This document shows, one piece after another, positions 21,844-33,484 of a DNA stretch of 64,000 bases. Positions within the stretch are counted from its first letter, which is position 1. Every line of letters starts with the position of its first letter. Made by a program: the position numbers and the translations under genes. The stretch comes from Skeletonema tropicum. Its lineage: Eukaryota; Bacillariophyta; Thalassiosirophyceae; Thalassiosirales; Thalassiosiraceae. The notes under the pieces are model-generated. The model did not search any database and had not been told where the DNA came from. It saw only the letters and a list, made by a program, of their open reading frames with translations. The stretch covers positions 1,676,001 to 1,740,000 of the forward strand of contig CM074135.1 of assembly GCA_037178625.1 (NCBI GenBank). Reading direction: 5' to 3'.

Positions 21844-22583
21844 TTATACCCACCAGGGCTTTCCTTCAGTACGGAAGTCAGTCTCTGTCCAGGGGGAGAA
21901 GATGATGGTTCCGGAATCGTCAGTTGTACGGTGGGCAAGAGCAAGTGGAAGAGGAGCGGGTCCACGAACAACGGCTCCGGTGGGAGCGTACTAAGAGAGA
22001 AGAAGGAAGTGACGATAAAAAATTGTTAGAATGACCGTTCCATTAAAAATAGGAAAAAACTGAAAATTACCACATCCAAAATACTCACTTGAGATCCGTG
22101 GCATGGGCACATGAACTTGTTGTTGGCAGCAGACCATGGGACAACACATCCCAAGTGAGTGCACACGGCGTTAAGACCATAGTCCTCAAGAGTTCCGTCT
22201 TCCTTCACAATAAGGTATGTGGCATCTCCCTTAAGACCCTGGGCAAGTGAGTGGTCACCAGGCTTCTTTGAGGCAAGGTAGTCCTTCTCAATAAGATCAT
22301 TTCCAAGGGCATCCTTGGCAGAAACTCCATTTCCTCCACCTCCAGCGGAAGGAGGGACAAAGAATAGAATGTAAGGAACAGCAAGACCACCAACAGTGAC
22401 AGCGGCAGATCCAACGAGGATCAAGTTCATAAGGTTTCTGCGGTTCTGGTCGATGTAGAACTCTCCTTCGGCAGCGGCCATGTTGACTGGGGCGACGGCG
22501 CGAGCGTTTACGTTAACAGGTGCCGGGGCGAAAGCGGCGGCAGAGCCGAAAAGGGCCATGGAGAGGACAGAGAAGAGCTTCAT
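21844..22583 (-). CDS. petC: Cytochrome b6f Rieske iron-sulfur protein, plastid-targeted
   Basis: Two exons on the minus strand, 22583-22089 and 21990-21844, give 213 residues. The leader [20 protein letters not shown] is a textbook diatom bipartite plastid presequence. After it come a membrane anchor (about residues 53-75) and a Gly-rich hinge. The 2Fe-2S cluster ligands are C141/H143 (CTHLGC) and C159/H162 (CPCHGS), and C146/C161 form the disulfide. Exon 2 supplies the conserved end ([14 protein letters not shown], then PWTETDFRT). The protein transfers electrons from plastoquinol to cytochrome f. Without splicing, the frame runs into the intron and the last 48 residues are lost. Confidence 0.96.
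21991..22088 (-). other. intron of petC
   Basis: GTGAGT donor, TTAG acceptor on the minus strand, 98 bp, phase 0. It falls directly after the CPCHGSQ motif. Confidence 0.9.
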
Positions 22584-23236
22584 TGTTGCGGTGTGTTAGT
22601 CTATTAGTGAACTTCTTGTGCACCATTGAGGGGAAAACTCGTCGGCAAAGAACCGCTGACGGATGACGGATGTGGAGGAGCGATGTGGAAGTGAAAGATC
22701 GGGCCCTAACGTACGGATTCCGACGTTGTGACGTGTTCCATCGCATCTCTCTTTTCCCGAGGAAAAAGGAGTGAATGAGGAATTTTAGATGGTCTGTCTT
22801 TCCTTCCGGGAGAAAAAAGAAAGAAAAAGAGAGAGAGGTCTTCTTTCTTCTCTCCTTTTCCCTTTTCAGTACATGACTCTTCTGTTGGCTTCCTCTTCAA
22901 AATAGTGCTCATGCTGTGGCCTGCGGCTATATTGTTTACTCCTACATTATTTCTTAGGTTGGTAATAAAATGATCAAAACATAGGTTAGTTCTACTCACC
23001 TCTTGTTCCTTATATATGTCACAGGGAGATTGCAAGAATGAAACATACACAGGGAGACACAGAAAAGATACAGAAACAAAGAGTATTCTAACAATTAACC
23101 AGATAACATAAGCTTCACTTTTTCTCTATTTCATTGTGCTTCACTTTCAAAACAGTCACGTTTGAGTTCAAATACCCAAAGCTTGCGGTATATTAGGTCT
23201 TTTAGGCACAGAATCTGCATTGCACTCTGAACAGGT
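22584..23236. other. intergenic
   Basis: Promoter of petC on the left. A purine run (AGAAAAAAGAAAGAAAAAGA, near 22813-22832) is the only notable feature. No gene seen. Confidence 0.45.
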
Positions 23237-24254
23237 CTATTCCTTGAATCCGTCAAATTTAAATGCATCTGTAAACCCACACATCCAGAAATTTTTGTAC
23301 ACAGGCTCACTAATATCACCAGACCCCCGAGCCTTGGAGGATTGCGAACCACGACCACGTGCTGGTGGTTTGGAATGTGATTTCGAATAAGGTGGTGGAC
23401 TAGCTGGCGCAGGTGTGCCAAATGATCCATCAGAGGAGCTCTTGGAGTGCCGAGAGCTCGTTCTTACGAGTGGCATGGCCCCAGGTGGCGTTGATGTTCT
23501 TCTCATTCGTGAATTAGGGGGTGGAGTAGTTGTCCGGAATGCTTGATTGACAAACGACTCTTGAGGTTGCTTTTTGATGTCACCAGTAACAAAATCTTCA
23601 TCGGCACTACCCCCTCTGTCGATTGAAGAGTAAATGATGTGAAACAGTTGATGTAAGGAAGAAGTTTGGATAATATCAGATGGTAGTATCTCAGCAAAGC
23701 ACTTACATAGTCCCCAACATTTTCATTTCATCATCAGAACTATCATCATCTTCAGTACAATTTCGCATCTCAGTAAACGCTTTTGAAGCTGCTTTCTTCT
23801 GCTCCATTTGCCTTAATTTCTGCTGCTCTTTTGACCGTTCCTCTACACGTTGCATCCATCCGGCCACTGCAGGCGCATCCATCCCACAAGCGCTGTGGAG
23901 ACGGTCAGGGTGTTCCATGAAGGCCTTAAATTTGCTATCACCTTCCCCCCCTTCTGTGTCGAGTATTTTGATTATTTCTGCGAAACTAGAATCAGCACTA
24001 TCTTCGGCAGAGAATACAGAGGAAGATGCTGAGTAAGTTAATGAACCCGCACATGAATTTTGATCTGGCTCATTCCCTTTTGCCGTGGGGGCCGGCGCGA
24101 TATTCAGTGAAGTTGACGCTGCCGAGGAATATTGTCCTCCTTTTGTTGATGAAACGAAGGAAGAAGAAGGCTTCTGCTGTGAACCTGCTCCTCTTCCACG
24201 ACGGTGCTTCCGCCCAAACTTGGAGGGGGTGCTGTCTGCGAATTCGAACGGCAT
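23237..24254 (-). CDS. Unrecognised Ser/Lys-rich protein
   Basis: Two exons on the minus strand, 24254-23707 and 23615-23237, give 308 residues. The intron model (GTAAGT...ACAG, 91 bp) joins an acidic D-D-S-S-D-D-E stretch to GGSADEDFVTG in frame. Visible features are: a basic N-terminus (FGRKHRRGRG); a Ser-rich middle; a short helical block (FKAFMEHPDRLHSACGM then VAGWMQRVEERSKEQQK), which looks like a coiled coil; and a Pro/Ser/Arg-rich tail with P-P-P and R-G-R-G motifs, ending KFDGFKE. I do not recognise a family. It is probably an intracellular regulatory or nucleic-acid-associated protein, but no function is assigned. Confidence 0.6.
23616..23706 (-). other. intron of Ser/Lys-rich gene
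   Basis: GTAAGT donor and GACAG acceptor on the minus strand, 91 bp; it keeps the frame open for 127 further codons. Confidence 0.65.
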
Positions 24255-24967
24255 TGTTTCGGATTAATTGACTGGTTGGTTGCAGAGAACGCGCTGGCAT
24301 GCAGTGGTTGAATCCAGTAATGTGTCTGGAGATCCCTAAGTTAGTGGACTGCAGTGAATCGTGCAGATAACAGCAGCAGAGGCTCCAGAGATACAACACC
24401 CGAACAATGAAATGACTGTTGTAATCTGTGATGCTTCCAATTCCAATGCTGAGATATCCTCAGTGCGAAGACGGTCCGTGTAGCTCCAGCGGCCGGTGTC
24501 AAAACAGCAAGTTCCTCTATTGCACTAGAGCAATAATGCCAACGTAGCCTCGCCAGTCTGATATTTCTTCTTCCAAGAGTCGACGGCACCAACTTCCTGC
24601 TTCACGTCAAAGTCTTACTCTCCTTCACTTGTACAGGTATCAAAAGAACGATGGCAGGGCGCTGTATGAACTGTTTGGCCGCGGTTAAAACGCGAAAACC
24701 AGTGCCAGAGGCCTCATCAACTGTACTTAACGCACGAAACTCTGGACGGAGTTGCAACGACTCCTAGCCACGAATCGGGGTTATTAAAGGTTAATAAGCT
24801 CTACTCACGACTCGCTCTATCTTGATGAGATAAAAATAAAAACTCGAGTCTCGAATACATAGGCTCTTACAATAGCAATTAAATATACACTAAGTATCAC
24901 AACCTATTTGTTTGGATCTTTCAAAGCTTGTGAGGAAAGGCTGGTCCAACTTGCTCTTATTCTAATT
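24255..24967. other. intergenic
   Basis: Promoter of the gene at 23237-24254 and 3' end of the next. No gene supported; short frames are shadows. Confidence 0.45.
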
Positions 24968-27355
24968 CTAAGCTGGGCTTTGTTCCAACATAGATCCTGT
25001 TGTTTCTTTTTGAGTCGTACTTGCTCCTGTCTTTTGTTGAGATGTAGATGAGTTATCACTGAGAGGTTTCCCACCACTTTTCTTCAGCACTATGCCCTTT
25101 TGCAATTGTTTCCGACTTCGACTAGTGCTTATCATGGTTTGTGCGTGTGATCTTGGTAGTCCATTCTGCTTATCATACTTTTGAAGATTTTTCTGAGACG
25201 TGATTGTGCGTTCCATCAGTGCGTTGAGACGGGTCATGATGATCTCTGGGTCATCTTTGCTTTGAGGCGGGAGTTCCTCAAGCTTCGGTGTTTTTGGCTT
25301 CGGTGTCTTCACGGCTTTCTTCTTTTTGCTCTTTTGTGGCAAACACAATGGCTTGTCATCTGTAGACATTAGTGGGAATTCATTTCGATTTTGACCAAAA
25401 CCTGCAGGGAAATTGCTAGCTGGTACCCCTGACACACTCAAACGACTTTCTACTATCTTGATGTGTGCCCAAGCTTGATTCAACAAATTGTGAGCTGCAT
25501 CATACTGCGATAGCAAAACAAACTGCGAGCAAGCCGCTGTGAGCTCAAAAGCCCTTGTAATACTGTCTACAGCTTTCGGATCCTGACAACGAGCAACCGC
25601 AGATTGAAGGATTTGGAGATTGTTGTGTGTTTCTGTAACAGCGTCTAGAATGTTTGCAAGATCATTTTCGTTGCTCGCACCAGAGGGGATATTGGGATTC
25701 AAGAAATTGACCGGAGGCTGTTGCACTGGCATCATTTGAGGTCCACCAATAGCAGACGGGGCAGTACTTGGTGCCGTATACGACATAGTAATGTTCTGGC
25801 GCATAAGAGGATCTGTATAAAGTGGGTTGGAATTCATTGCATTGCCATTATTTGATAAATGCTTTGTTTGCTGAGTTGACATCGGCTCTGCCTGATAATT
25901 CGATGCTGGTAAATATCGACCATTTAGCTGCGACAAACCATGACTTGGGAGCTTATTGGTGACTTGGACAACTGCAGTATCTTCGGCGTGGGTACCAGCG
26001 CTGTCTATCGCGTGCATGAGCGGCATGTTGTTAGAATCTCCCTGAACACTGTCATCCTTTTTCATGCCAAGTATCAATTGCATCATATCTGAAGTCTGCC
26101 TGTTGTTGCCAGTTTCCACAACATTCTCAAACTCTGGTAGATGACCAGAAGAGAAAGATGAAGTCAAACTACATGTCCTATCTCGACTGTATTCGTCTTT
26201 GACACCTATATCAAGTTGAGAAAGAATATCCTCTCCCGGGAGAGGTTCTGAACGACGTCGTTTGATTTTCTCACCAGAATGCTCTCCTTCAGGATTGAAA
26301 TAGCGGAAAATATCGTCGCAGTCACTGGTTTTGTGGCCATCACTAGGATGAGAAGCATAATCGGCTGTAACTGCCTGCATCAACAATGGATCCGCAGATC
26401 GACTTCTTTTGAGAGGTGCGTTTCTTCTGTGCTGCCTTGAACGACCTGAGTTAACTGCAAGCTTGTTTTGGTCATAATCTTCACCTGTTTTAGTGGCAAC
26501 AGTAACTGTGGTTGTGTCGAGAATATGTTGTGATGGCTGCAGCTGAAGAGGTGTCAACTTCTCTCCCAGCGAAATAGGGCTGGGAACATCGAAGAGATCC
26601 CAATTTGGAGGTTCCGAATTCGCTCGTGGTCTTACCGGATGTTCTCCTAAAGAAGGTGATGATCGCTTGGTTGCAACTGGCGACGATGGTCCTAGTGGTG
26701 GGGAGTGAAAACCATCAGCAAATATGTCTTCTCGTCCAACAGTGGGAGCGCTGCCTTCATTGTAGAGCTGATCAAAAATTGTGTCCTCAAACATATTAGG
26801 AGCTGGTTCCGAATTACGCCTTGGCTCGGCTCTCATATTGTTGGAGCAATTATCGTTCGCATGGGTTTCTGGTCGATTTCCTGCAAAACCTGCAATGGAT
26901 TCCATCCCAGGCAGCATGCCAGTAAGCATTGGTTCCGACGAAGACCTAGCCAGATGATCCGATTGATTTCCCCCATTGTCATGATGAGGCTGGTAGTTTG
27001 ATGTCTGAATCTCATTAGACGTTGGCTCTCCAGTTTTCACTTCAAATACTCGACAGTTGCCGTGGAAATTATTTGATGCGCTTTGGGGCATTATTGCTTG
27101 ACTTCCGGGCATCGGTGAAGTAGTCGTGGTTTTTCCAGCTTGTGCATTACATAAGTTGGTGGCATTCCCCGACGCCGCTACTGTACTTCCTGTAGGGTTC
27201 CTCAAAAGGTTGATGAAAGTGCCAGCTGAAGCGGCATTATCATGATGCATGTTGCCATTGCTTTCACCGCTACCGGTTCTCCCCGTCGACATTTGGAGTC
27301 TGATTAATTCATCCAAGCCACTCATAGGCAGCATTCCATTGTTGTTGGGTGTCAT
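24968..27355 (-). CDS. Unrecognised 795-residue Asn/Ser-rich protein with repeated R-x-x-S-E-P sites
   Basis: Single exon. Most of the protein is low-complexity (Asn, Ser, Gln, Pro). Four copies of R-x-x-S-E-P occur, near residues 137 (RSSSEP), 180 (RRNSEP), 245 (RANSEP) and 368 (RRRSEP), with a related KRSRSADP near 317. Each of the later ones is followed within ~100 residues by an acidic-hydrophobic motif such as DTIFDQLY, WDLFDV, CDDIFRYF or EDILSQL. A predicted helical block (about residues 580-650, LANILDAVTETHNNL through WAHIKIVESRL) is the only folded-looking part. A Lys/Pro-rich stretch (KKKKAVKTPKPKTPK) near residue 680 may be a nuclear signal. R-x-x-S-x-P fits a 14-3-3 or basophilic-kinase site. 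No family recognised. Confidence 0.7.
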   Translation of the reverse strand: MTPNNNGMLPMSGLDELIRLQMSTGRTGSGESNGNMHHDNAASAGTFINLLRNPTGSTVAASGNATNLCNAQAGKTTTTSPMPGSQAIMPQSASNNFHGNCRVFEVKTGEPTSNEIQTSNYQPHHDNGGNQSDHLARSSSEPMLTGMLPGMESIAGFAGNRPETHANDNCSNNMRAEPRRNSEPAPNMFEDTIFDQLYNEGSAPTVGREDIFADGFHSPPLGPSSPVATKRSSPSLGEHPVRPRANSEPPNWDLFDVPSPISLGEKLTPLQLQPSQHILDTTTVTVATKTGEDYDQNKLAVNSGRSRQHRRNAPLKRSRSADPLLMQAVTADYASHPSDGHKTSDCDDIFRYFNPEGEHSGEKIKRRRSEPLPGEDILSQLDIGVKDEYSRDRTCSLTSSFSSGHLPEFENVVETGNNRQTSDMMQLILGMKKDDSVQGDSNNMPLMHAIDSAGTHAEDTAVVQVTNKLPSHGLSQLNGRYLPASNYQAEPMSTQQTKHLSNNGNAMNSNPLYTDPLMRQNITMSYTAPSTAPSAIGGPQMMPVQQPPVNFLNPNIPSGASNENDLANILDAVTETHNNLQILQSAVARCQDPKAVDSITRAFELTAACSQFVLLSQYDAAHNLLNQAWAHIKIVESRLSVSGVPASNFPAGFGQNRNEFPLMSTDDKPLCLPQKSKKKKAVKTPKPKTPKLEELPPQSKDDPEIIMTRLNALMERTITSQKNLQKYDKQNGLPRSHAQTMISTSRSRKQLQKGIVLKKSGGKPLSDNSSTSQQKTGASTTQKETTGSMLEQSPA

Positions 27356-27703
27356 TAGGCTTTTATCTTTTATTCAATTAATAGGCGATTTTGCGTGTCA
27401 GTTTGCAGGCATTAGTAGGAGTAGCTGGGAGTTAGTAAATGATTAGGATTATCGGCTTGCGAATAAACGTGGCACCATGAAATCGACATCACATAACAAT
27501 CTCTCTCATGTGCAGCGCTGAGGCAGTACATGTTGTACATCTTACCGTTGTTGAGTGCTGTTGCATGTGAGAAGTGCGAAGACATCCAGATAGAAGAAAT
27601 GAAGACCCCTCCCTGGCTGCCTGCTCCTTGAACTCCCTTGTTAAAAGACTTGAAGAGGAGTTTTGCATTTTGCCTGCAGTACCCTTACGACAGGATTTGG
27701 ATT
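27356..27703. other. intergenic
   Basis: Upstream of the Asn-rich gene. Nothing recognised. Confidence 0.4.
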
Positions 27704-28522
27704 CTCAGGCCCGCGGGCAAGGGTAAATAAGCAGGGTTGGCGTCGTTTTGTGAAATTTCAAAATCAATTTACCATCTCGTCCGTTAACCGGTATTCAGAT
27801 TTAGCGATTCTTCACAAATTCCGACGTATCGCTTGTATGATCAGCAGTGATCAGAAAGCGGCATCAAATGTTCTTAAGTAAAAGTTCCGTTACGACTTTG
27901 AGATCCCTATAATTGAGTCTCGCTTGCCTTCATTGAGTCTCGGTTGCCCGCCCGATCTCCGTCATTGAAAGCTCAAATTGAACACTCTCTGCCGGCAACC
28001 ATGGTCAGCGTTGCCGCCGCTGGAATAGACCAAGTTAATAGCCGTAATATCGGCCGATCGGTGGCTGATTATTACTATGGATTATTATGTTGATGTTATC
28101 GTGCTTGGATTCAGCAGAAACGCTCCTTGGGACGTTCAATAAGCACTGTTCAGTGGGCGGCGCTCGCCGGACGTCACCGCCTAATATTGCCTCCATACTG
28201 CCTTCTCTCAGGGGATTTGGCAGCGGCGAGGGCTTCAACACCAACATAGTAATCCATAGTAACGATCAGCCACCAATCATCCCATAATACGGCTATTAAC
28301 TTGGTCTAATTCAACGGCGGTAACTGTGACCATGGTTGCCGTGCCTTGAGCGGCATGGTCAGTCTTGGTCAGTGCAGATCATCCTTTTCGGACCGGCACT
28401 GACTTTCGTATTCCAGTTTGCGGACGAGACGGTAACGGTACTCAGCATTTTTTATTGGGTAAAATTTTGGCGGGAACCGTCGTCGCCAACCCTGCTTATT
28501 TACCCTTGCCCGCGGGCCTGAG
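27704..28522. mobile_element. fold-back (palindromic) element, probably a non-autonomous DNA transposon
   Basis: A 39-bp arm at 27704-27742 recurs as an exact reverse complement at 28484-28522; it starts CTCAGGCCCGCGGGCAAGGG. A second pair of arms, imperfect but long (about 27993-28103 against 28238-28345), lies inside it, and further weaker pairing joins the two. Almost the whole ~820 bp can thus fold on itself. The same peptide appears in frames on both strands because of this symmetry, so these frames are not genes. True termini may extend a little beyond the perfect arms; no target duplication was identified. Confidence 0.8.
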
Positions 28523-29027
28523 GGCAAATCGAGACCTGTAGTGTGGTTAGGAACGGAACCTCGCGTAAGTAGATACGGCAAAGAAGAAGAACAAAAAACG
28601 GGAACGGACGTACGATATAGGCCAAGGCAAAAAAAGAATGAGAAGGTGGATGATGATGCGTGATCCGTCTGTCCGCCGTCCCACTTTGAATCGTAAAAGG
28701 TGGTGGCAGGCTTAAGGTGCGCGCGATAGAGTACTTTTTTCTAGCTAGATAGCAGATATATAGTACTTATTATTAGAAGTGAAAAGTGAACTTCTCCAAC
28801 TCCTCTTCGTCGGTAGCTCCCTACTCTTATATACAGAAGAGGAAGAGTTAAAAGTGAAGCATGACTTACTAATCTTGAGCTATAAAAAAGCACCAAAAAA
28901 CTAATTCAATCAGTGAAAATGCAAGAGGACTTTAGGGGATAGCAGAGTTCTCAACGCGTCTTGAGATTCCTTTCTTTTGATAGGCACACACTTCTCTCGT
29001 GTTTCTTTGACTCCAGGAAATCGCTTT
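28523..29027. other. intergenic, 3' side of oxidosqualene cyclase gene
   Basis: No gene supported. A frame at 28910-29200 overlaps the cyclase exon and is a shadow. Confidence 0.45.
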
Positions 29028-32000
29028 CTAACACTTGCTCTTGTGCTCTTCGTTGCAAGGATCTTTGTCAATGTTGTCTCCATAAGTTGCGACGCATCTA
29101 CCGAGTGCCCAAATAGGGAAAACGTTTCTATATGCTGTGTAAGTGATGCCACACGCTCTGTTGAAAACTCCTGCGATGCCTTCTTGCGGCCAGTCCCCAC
29201 AGTCGAGCTGCCGACTCATCAAATAACGAACTCCCTTACGGACAGCCTCCACATCATTGCACTTTGCAGCAGATAATGCCATCAAAGCCCAAGCAGTATT
29301 GACAACACCACTTCCATCGTCACCATAACTTTGCATTCCATTAGCCGCATAGTCTTTATCGTAGCACGAAGTGAAATCTTCTCCCCACCCTCCATTGGCT
29401 CTTTGCTGGGAAAGTAAATACTGGCAGCATTTTTGTATTGCAGGTGACGAAGCTGACTCGCCTGATTTGATTAGACCCTCAATACCAAACCAGCAGCCGT
29501 AGCAGAAACAACATGCCCATGATCCGTACCTGAAAAAGATGAAAGAGAAGTTAATATAAGAAATAAGAACTCGAAATTGTGGCTCAATTTTTGCAACCTC
29601 CTATCAAACTTACCACGAGCCGTCCTTTCGCTGAATGCTTTTCATGAACTCTGCGCCACGTTTTATTGCAAAAGTTATTTCATTTTTTCGATGGTCCGGA
29701 AATTTTTCATGGAAGTCAGCCAATGCAGTCAGGGATGCCATGCTGCATTCGACATAGGAATAGTCAATCATGATATCACCAAAAACCTCACTTGGGTTGA
29801 GCTCTTCGTACCAGCCAAATCCTCGATTATTTTCGTATGTGGCCCATCCGCCATCTTCGTTCTGGAGAGTCAAGATGACATTGACCGCATCGTAGAGCCG
29901 CTTAGGTGCAATATCTTTCAAGATACCTCTCTTCACTCCATCCATAACGATGGGTGAGTCCATTAAGGCCAAAACACCCTTCAGGCCCTCACCTGTGCAA
30001 TCAGAAATGGGCCAACCATGTGCGCTTGTACTGAATGGCCAGCCACCTTTCGACACATGGCGATAGAATTTATCGCGGCTGTCACATGATTCATATTGAT
30101 ACGCTGGAGTTGATTGTGAACATTCAGTAGAAAGAATTTGCGTCCTTTCAAGGAATGCCCATACCTTGGCTGACAAGATCGGGAATCTGTCGAGTAAACC
30201 ACACTCCCATACAGCCTGAATGGCAAACGAGGTATCCCAGCATTGACTTCCGTTGTATCCTTGCATTTTCATACCATCCTCGGCCACCCAAAGATAGTCC
30301 GGCACGCGCATCATGTGACTACGCACTGCGGGGTCATTGATATCATTATTTGCAGAGTGAAACGCTGAGACCATGTTCAATGCTTTGTTCACAGGTCCAA
30401 TATCAATAAAGTTGGTTTGCAAGTCTTCTGCTCGCATATATTCCAGACAGAAATCAAGTCCAGCCTTCCTGAATGCATCACGAAACGGGCGAAAAACCTT
30501 CCAGTTCTCATAAATCGATAAGCAGTTCTGCGCGAATTTCATAAATGTTGGAATTGGAGAGTAATTGTCCATGGATGCAACTAAATGACGGGTTCGATCC
30601 CATTCAATAGAATCATAGGGCTCGCAATAGAGTTCGTTTCTCAATTCTTCAATCAAAGGGTCGGTCTCAGCTTGGGAATAAATAAAACGGGATCCGTACA
30701 AGTAACCCATAGGAAGGTAAACCATGCGACAGTGACACCACATACGACCAGGGTGAAACGGAAACCAGTTTGGAAGGAGCCACATTTCAGGCGGCACGGA
30801 GTTGTGACCCTTCCAATCCATGCACCCTACGAGGCACAACCAAAACTTTGCCCACGAACTAGTCATTACGGCCCCACCCTCCTGTTGGATGAAATCTCTA
30901 CCCGATCTGATCCAATCCTCGTCCTTTTGCGCACCCAACAACCTTGCAGCCAAATAGCAAATCACTGTACCAAACATAGTGCTCGGGCTTTCAATATGAG
31001 TTCCCCACCCACCGTCAGCTTGTTGATGTACTTTGAAATAGTGCAGCATCAGTGCCTGCTGGGGAGGTGAAATCATAACAGAAGGACATCCCATCACATA
31101 CCACGACACAACTAATCCTGGAAGAAGAAAGTGAGGTCCACCATAATCACCAGCCCAATGACCATCTGTGGATTGAAGAAGCGAATAAAATGCTACCCCA
31201 CGTTTGGCTGCTTCCATTGCAGTCTTGGCCGGCTTTGCCTCGTCGTTTTCTCCTTTGTCCTGGAGGTATGCAATGTCTTCTGGAAACTTGCCATCATTCT
31301 TCTCCAGGTAAGATGAAATCATTTGTGCTCTGAAGATTTGATCACAAGAGTTTGGATTTTTCGATGGATCAAATGACATAGGATTTCTACCACCAGACGC
31401 AATTGTTTCGATCAGCTTCGAAGTCTCATCTTGCTTGGACTTTTCTTTGGATAACTCGCTGTCTCTGTCAAATGAGAAAATATTCTGGACCAGATCTCCA
31501 ATAGGACTGAGAGGGGCAAATATGTTATTGTTCTGTTCAGTGTTCTCATCCATCTTCTTCTCCTCTTTCAAGTTGTTAACAAGCTCTTGCTTCAGTTTAT
31601 TCGCCATGTCATCTTCAGTAACTTCCTTGTCGAAAGGTGGCTGGGTCTCATTCAAAGTCCAAATTTGCCTACCAAATGGTTCTCCAGTCATGAGGTTAGA
31701 TGAAACATCATCGCCGTTTTTGCTTTTGATGTAATTGAACTTTTTGATTGTGTCCCTATGAGAGTCATGTGCTACAGCACATCTCCATTTGCTACTCAGC
31801 GCACCACTTACTCTCTTGCCATCAACGCTGTTGCTGCTGCTACCGCTATAGCCACCAGAAAGCAATTGTTGTGACATAAAGTGTTCTTTCCCTTCCTTCC
31901 ACTGTGGTGAGCGTACGATTTTGTGTGGCCTCGCTCCGCCAGGGTGACTTACACCCATTGGTCGGTATATGTTCAGAAACATACATGTGCTGCCAATAAG

Positions 32001-33023
32001 GTACATGCCGAACTCCAGAACAACGATAAAAGCTATTGCGTAAGCAATCGTTGGAAACCATGCATCCTCAAGAGCGTCAGATTTTATCTCCACCAGATCA
32101 TTTCCTAAATTCATTACTTCCTGAATGAAATGAAGAATTGATACTACCACACTGCCAATTTTGTCACGGTACATCAATGGAATTTGCTGAAAGTATCCCG
32201 CACTCGCCGGGTCGGCCATTGTTGTGGCAAAATCAACCAACTCATTGTAACTTATCTTCAAAAATGAACACACAGAGCACCAACCAATTAGAAAGACTGA
32301 TGCACGAATTGGTGCCAAACATATTGGTCCAAAGCCCCCCAAGCTGGAATCAAAACCAAGTATTCCCGTTGAGCTCAAAGTATGGTGATGAGTAATTTCT
32401 GACTTGCCCTTATCGTCTCCGTCGTTTATTGCATATGCACCTGCGGTATTTTTGTTAGATTTGTTACCAGCAACGCCAAAACAGGCAAACAAATTCTCCC
32501 CCGAAGATTCATCATGATGGTCTCCATCAGAGGAATGAGTGCCGGCCATTCCGTCCCAAAGACACAAAGCAGCCCTAATCCAAACGCTGCCACCAAAAAT
32601 CCACCAGTCGATGAATCTTCCACCACATCCTCCCGTGGTAGATTCGTTCCAGCTGTGATACTTTCGGCCACGGGGACCCACCTGTCCAATTTGCTGGATA
32701 GGACTGCGGCTAAATGCTTGTGCAAAGAGTAACGATAGGAGCATCATTACCACGGCAAGTACAAAGAGGGGCGAGATGAGCGTGTTTGGCGTAGAAAAGA
32801 TAGGTTGGAGGGGCGTTGGGAGGGAGAGGGGTGGGAAGGTCTCGGTCTCGCATGTTGTGGTTGTAGATGTTTCAGTGACGGTGCTGGGTTCGAGGTATGA
32901 TGCCGCTGTCTCCTGTAAAATCGCCGCATATCGGAGGACTTCATCCATCACAGACGGTGATTCCACTACAGCCTCGGCCATTACTTTTTCCATCGCTTCA
33001 GGGATCGGGACGTGGTCCTCCAT
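29028..33023 (-). CDS. Oxidosqualene cyclase (cycloartenol/lanosterol synthase family) with long membrane N-terminal extension
   Basis: Two exons on the minus strand, 33023-29614 and 29529-29028, give 1303 residues. I use the first true ATG (33023); the frame runs a little further upstream. The C-terminal ~720 residues are the cyclase: QW-type repeats (DGHWAGDYGG, ADGGWGTHIE, DGGWATYE, then DGSWYGSW, completed by splicing, and NGGWGEDF), MWCHCR, and the catalytic acid motif, here SDCTGE with Asp1008. The usual motif is DCTAE. The enzyme cyclises 2,3-oxidosqualene, the committed step of sterol synthesis, at the ER. Usual length is ~730-760. The extra ~580 N-terminal residues carry three or four hydrophobic segments and acidic linkers. 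Product (cycloartenol or lanosterol) cannot be decided by eye. Confidence 0.93.
29530..29613 (-). other. intron of oxidosqualene cyclase gene
   Basis: GTAAGT donor, TTTTTCAG acceptor, 84 bp, phase 2. It restores DGSWYGSW. Confidence 0.9.
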
Positions 33024-33484
33024 GTTGTGTGCTACAGCAGTGCACGCAATGCTACTACCTACTTTTATGTACTTCTCGTGCAATTAATGCGATGCCATTG
33101 CCAATGCCCAATGCAGTGACAGTGAGAAAAAAATGAAAAATGATGCGGCGGAGGCGAGCGGCGCGCAAAAAGGAGGAGAAAAATGGAGGGAAACTGAAGA
33201 TTTGGCGCGAGAGTCATAATTTTTCATGTGTTTTGTCCGAAAGCTGAGACTGTGTCCCCATGTTGATCAGCCCAACCTACAGATGATCTCAGATGATAAT
33301 ACTGCCCCAACACCATACTTCTTGGCTTGGTGTGATTGAGAATTGCAATAGTAGAGACAAGCCCTTTGCCCTTTGTGAGAGGCGAGGCGAGGCGAGTAGC
33401 GATACTCTGTTGCCTGTGCTGCTTCAGTCGGCTGTTCTCCATCACTTCCACACAATGCATGCAAGATAGTAATCAAGTCGAGTG
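33024..33484. other. intergenic, divergent promoter region
   Basis: Lies between the head-to-head cyclase and coiled-coil genes. A GGCGA repeat occurs near 33381-33397. No gene seen. Confidence 0.45.

Noticed and set aside
27663..28581. Small frames on both strands sharing the peptide PRARVNKQGWRR
   Set aside because: The shared peptide arises from the two inverted arms of the fold-back element, not from coding conservation.
30580..30610. tRNA B-box-like GGTTCGATCCC
   Set aside because: It lies inside the cyclase coding exon, with no matching A box or cloverleaf.
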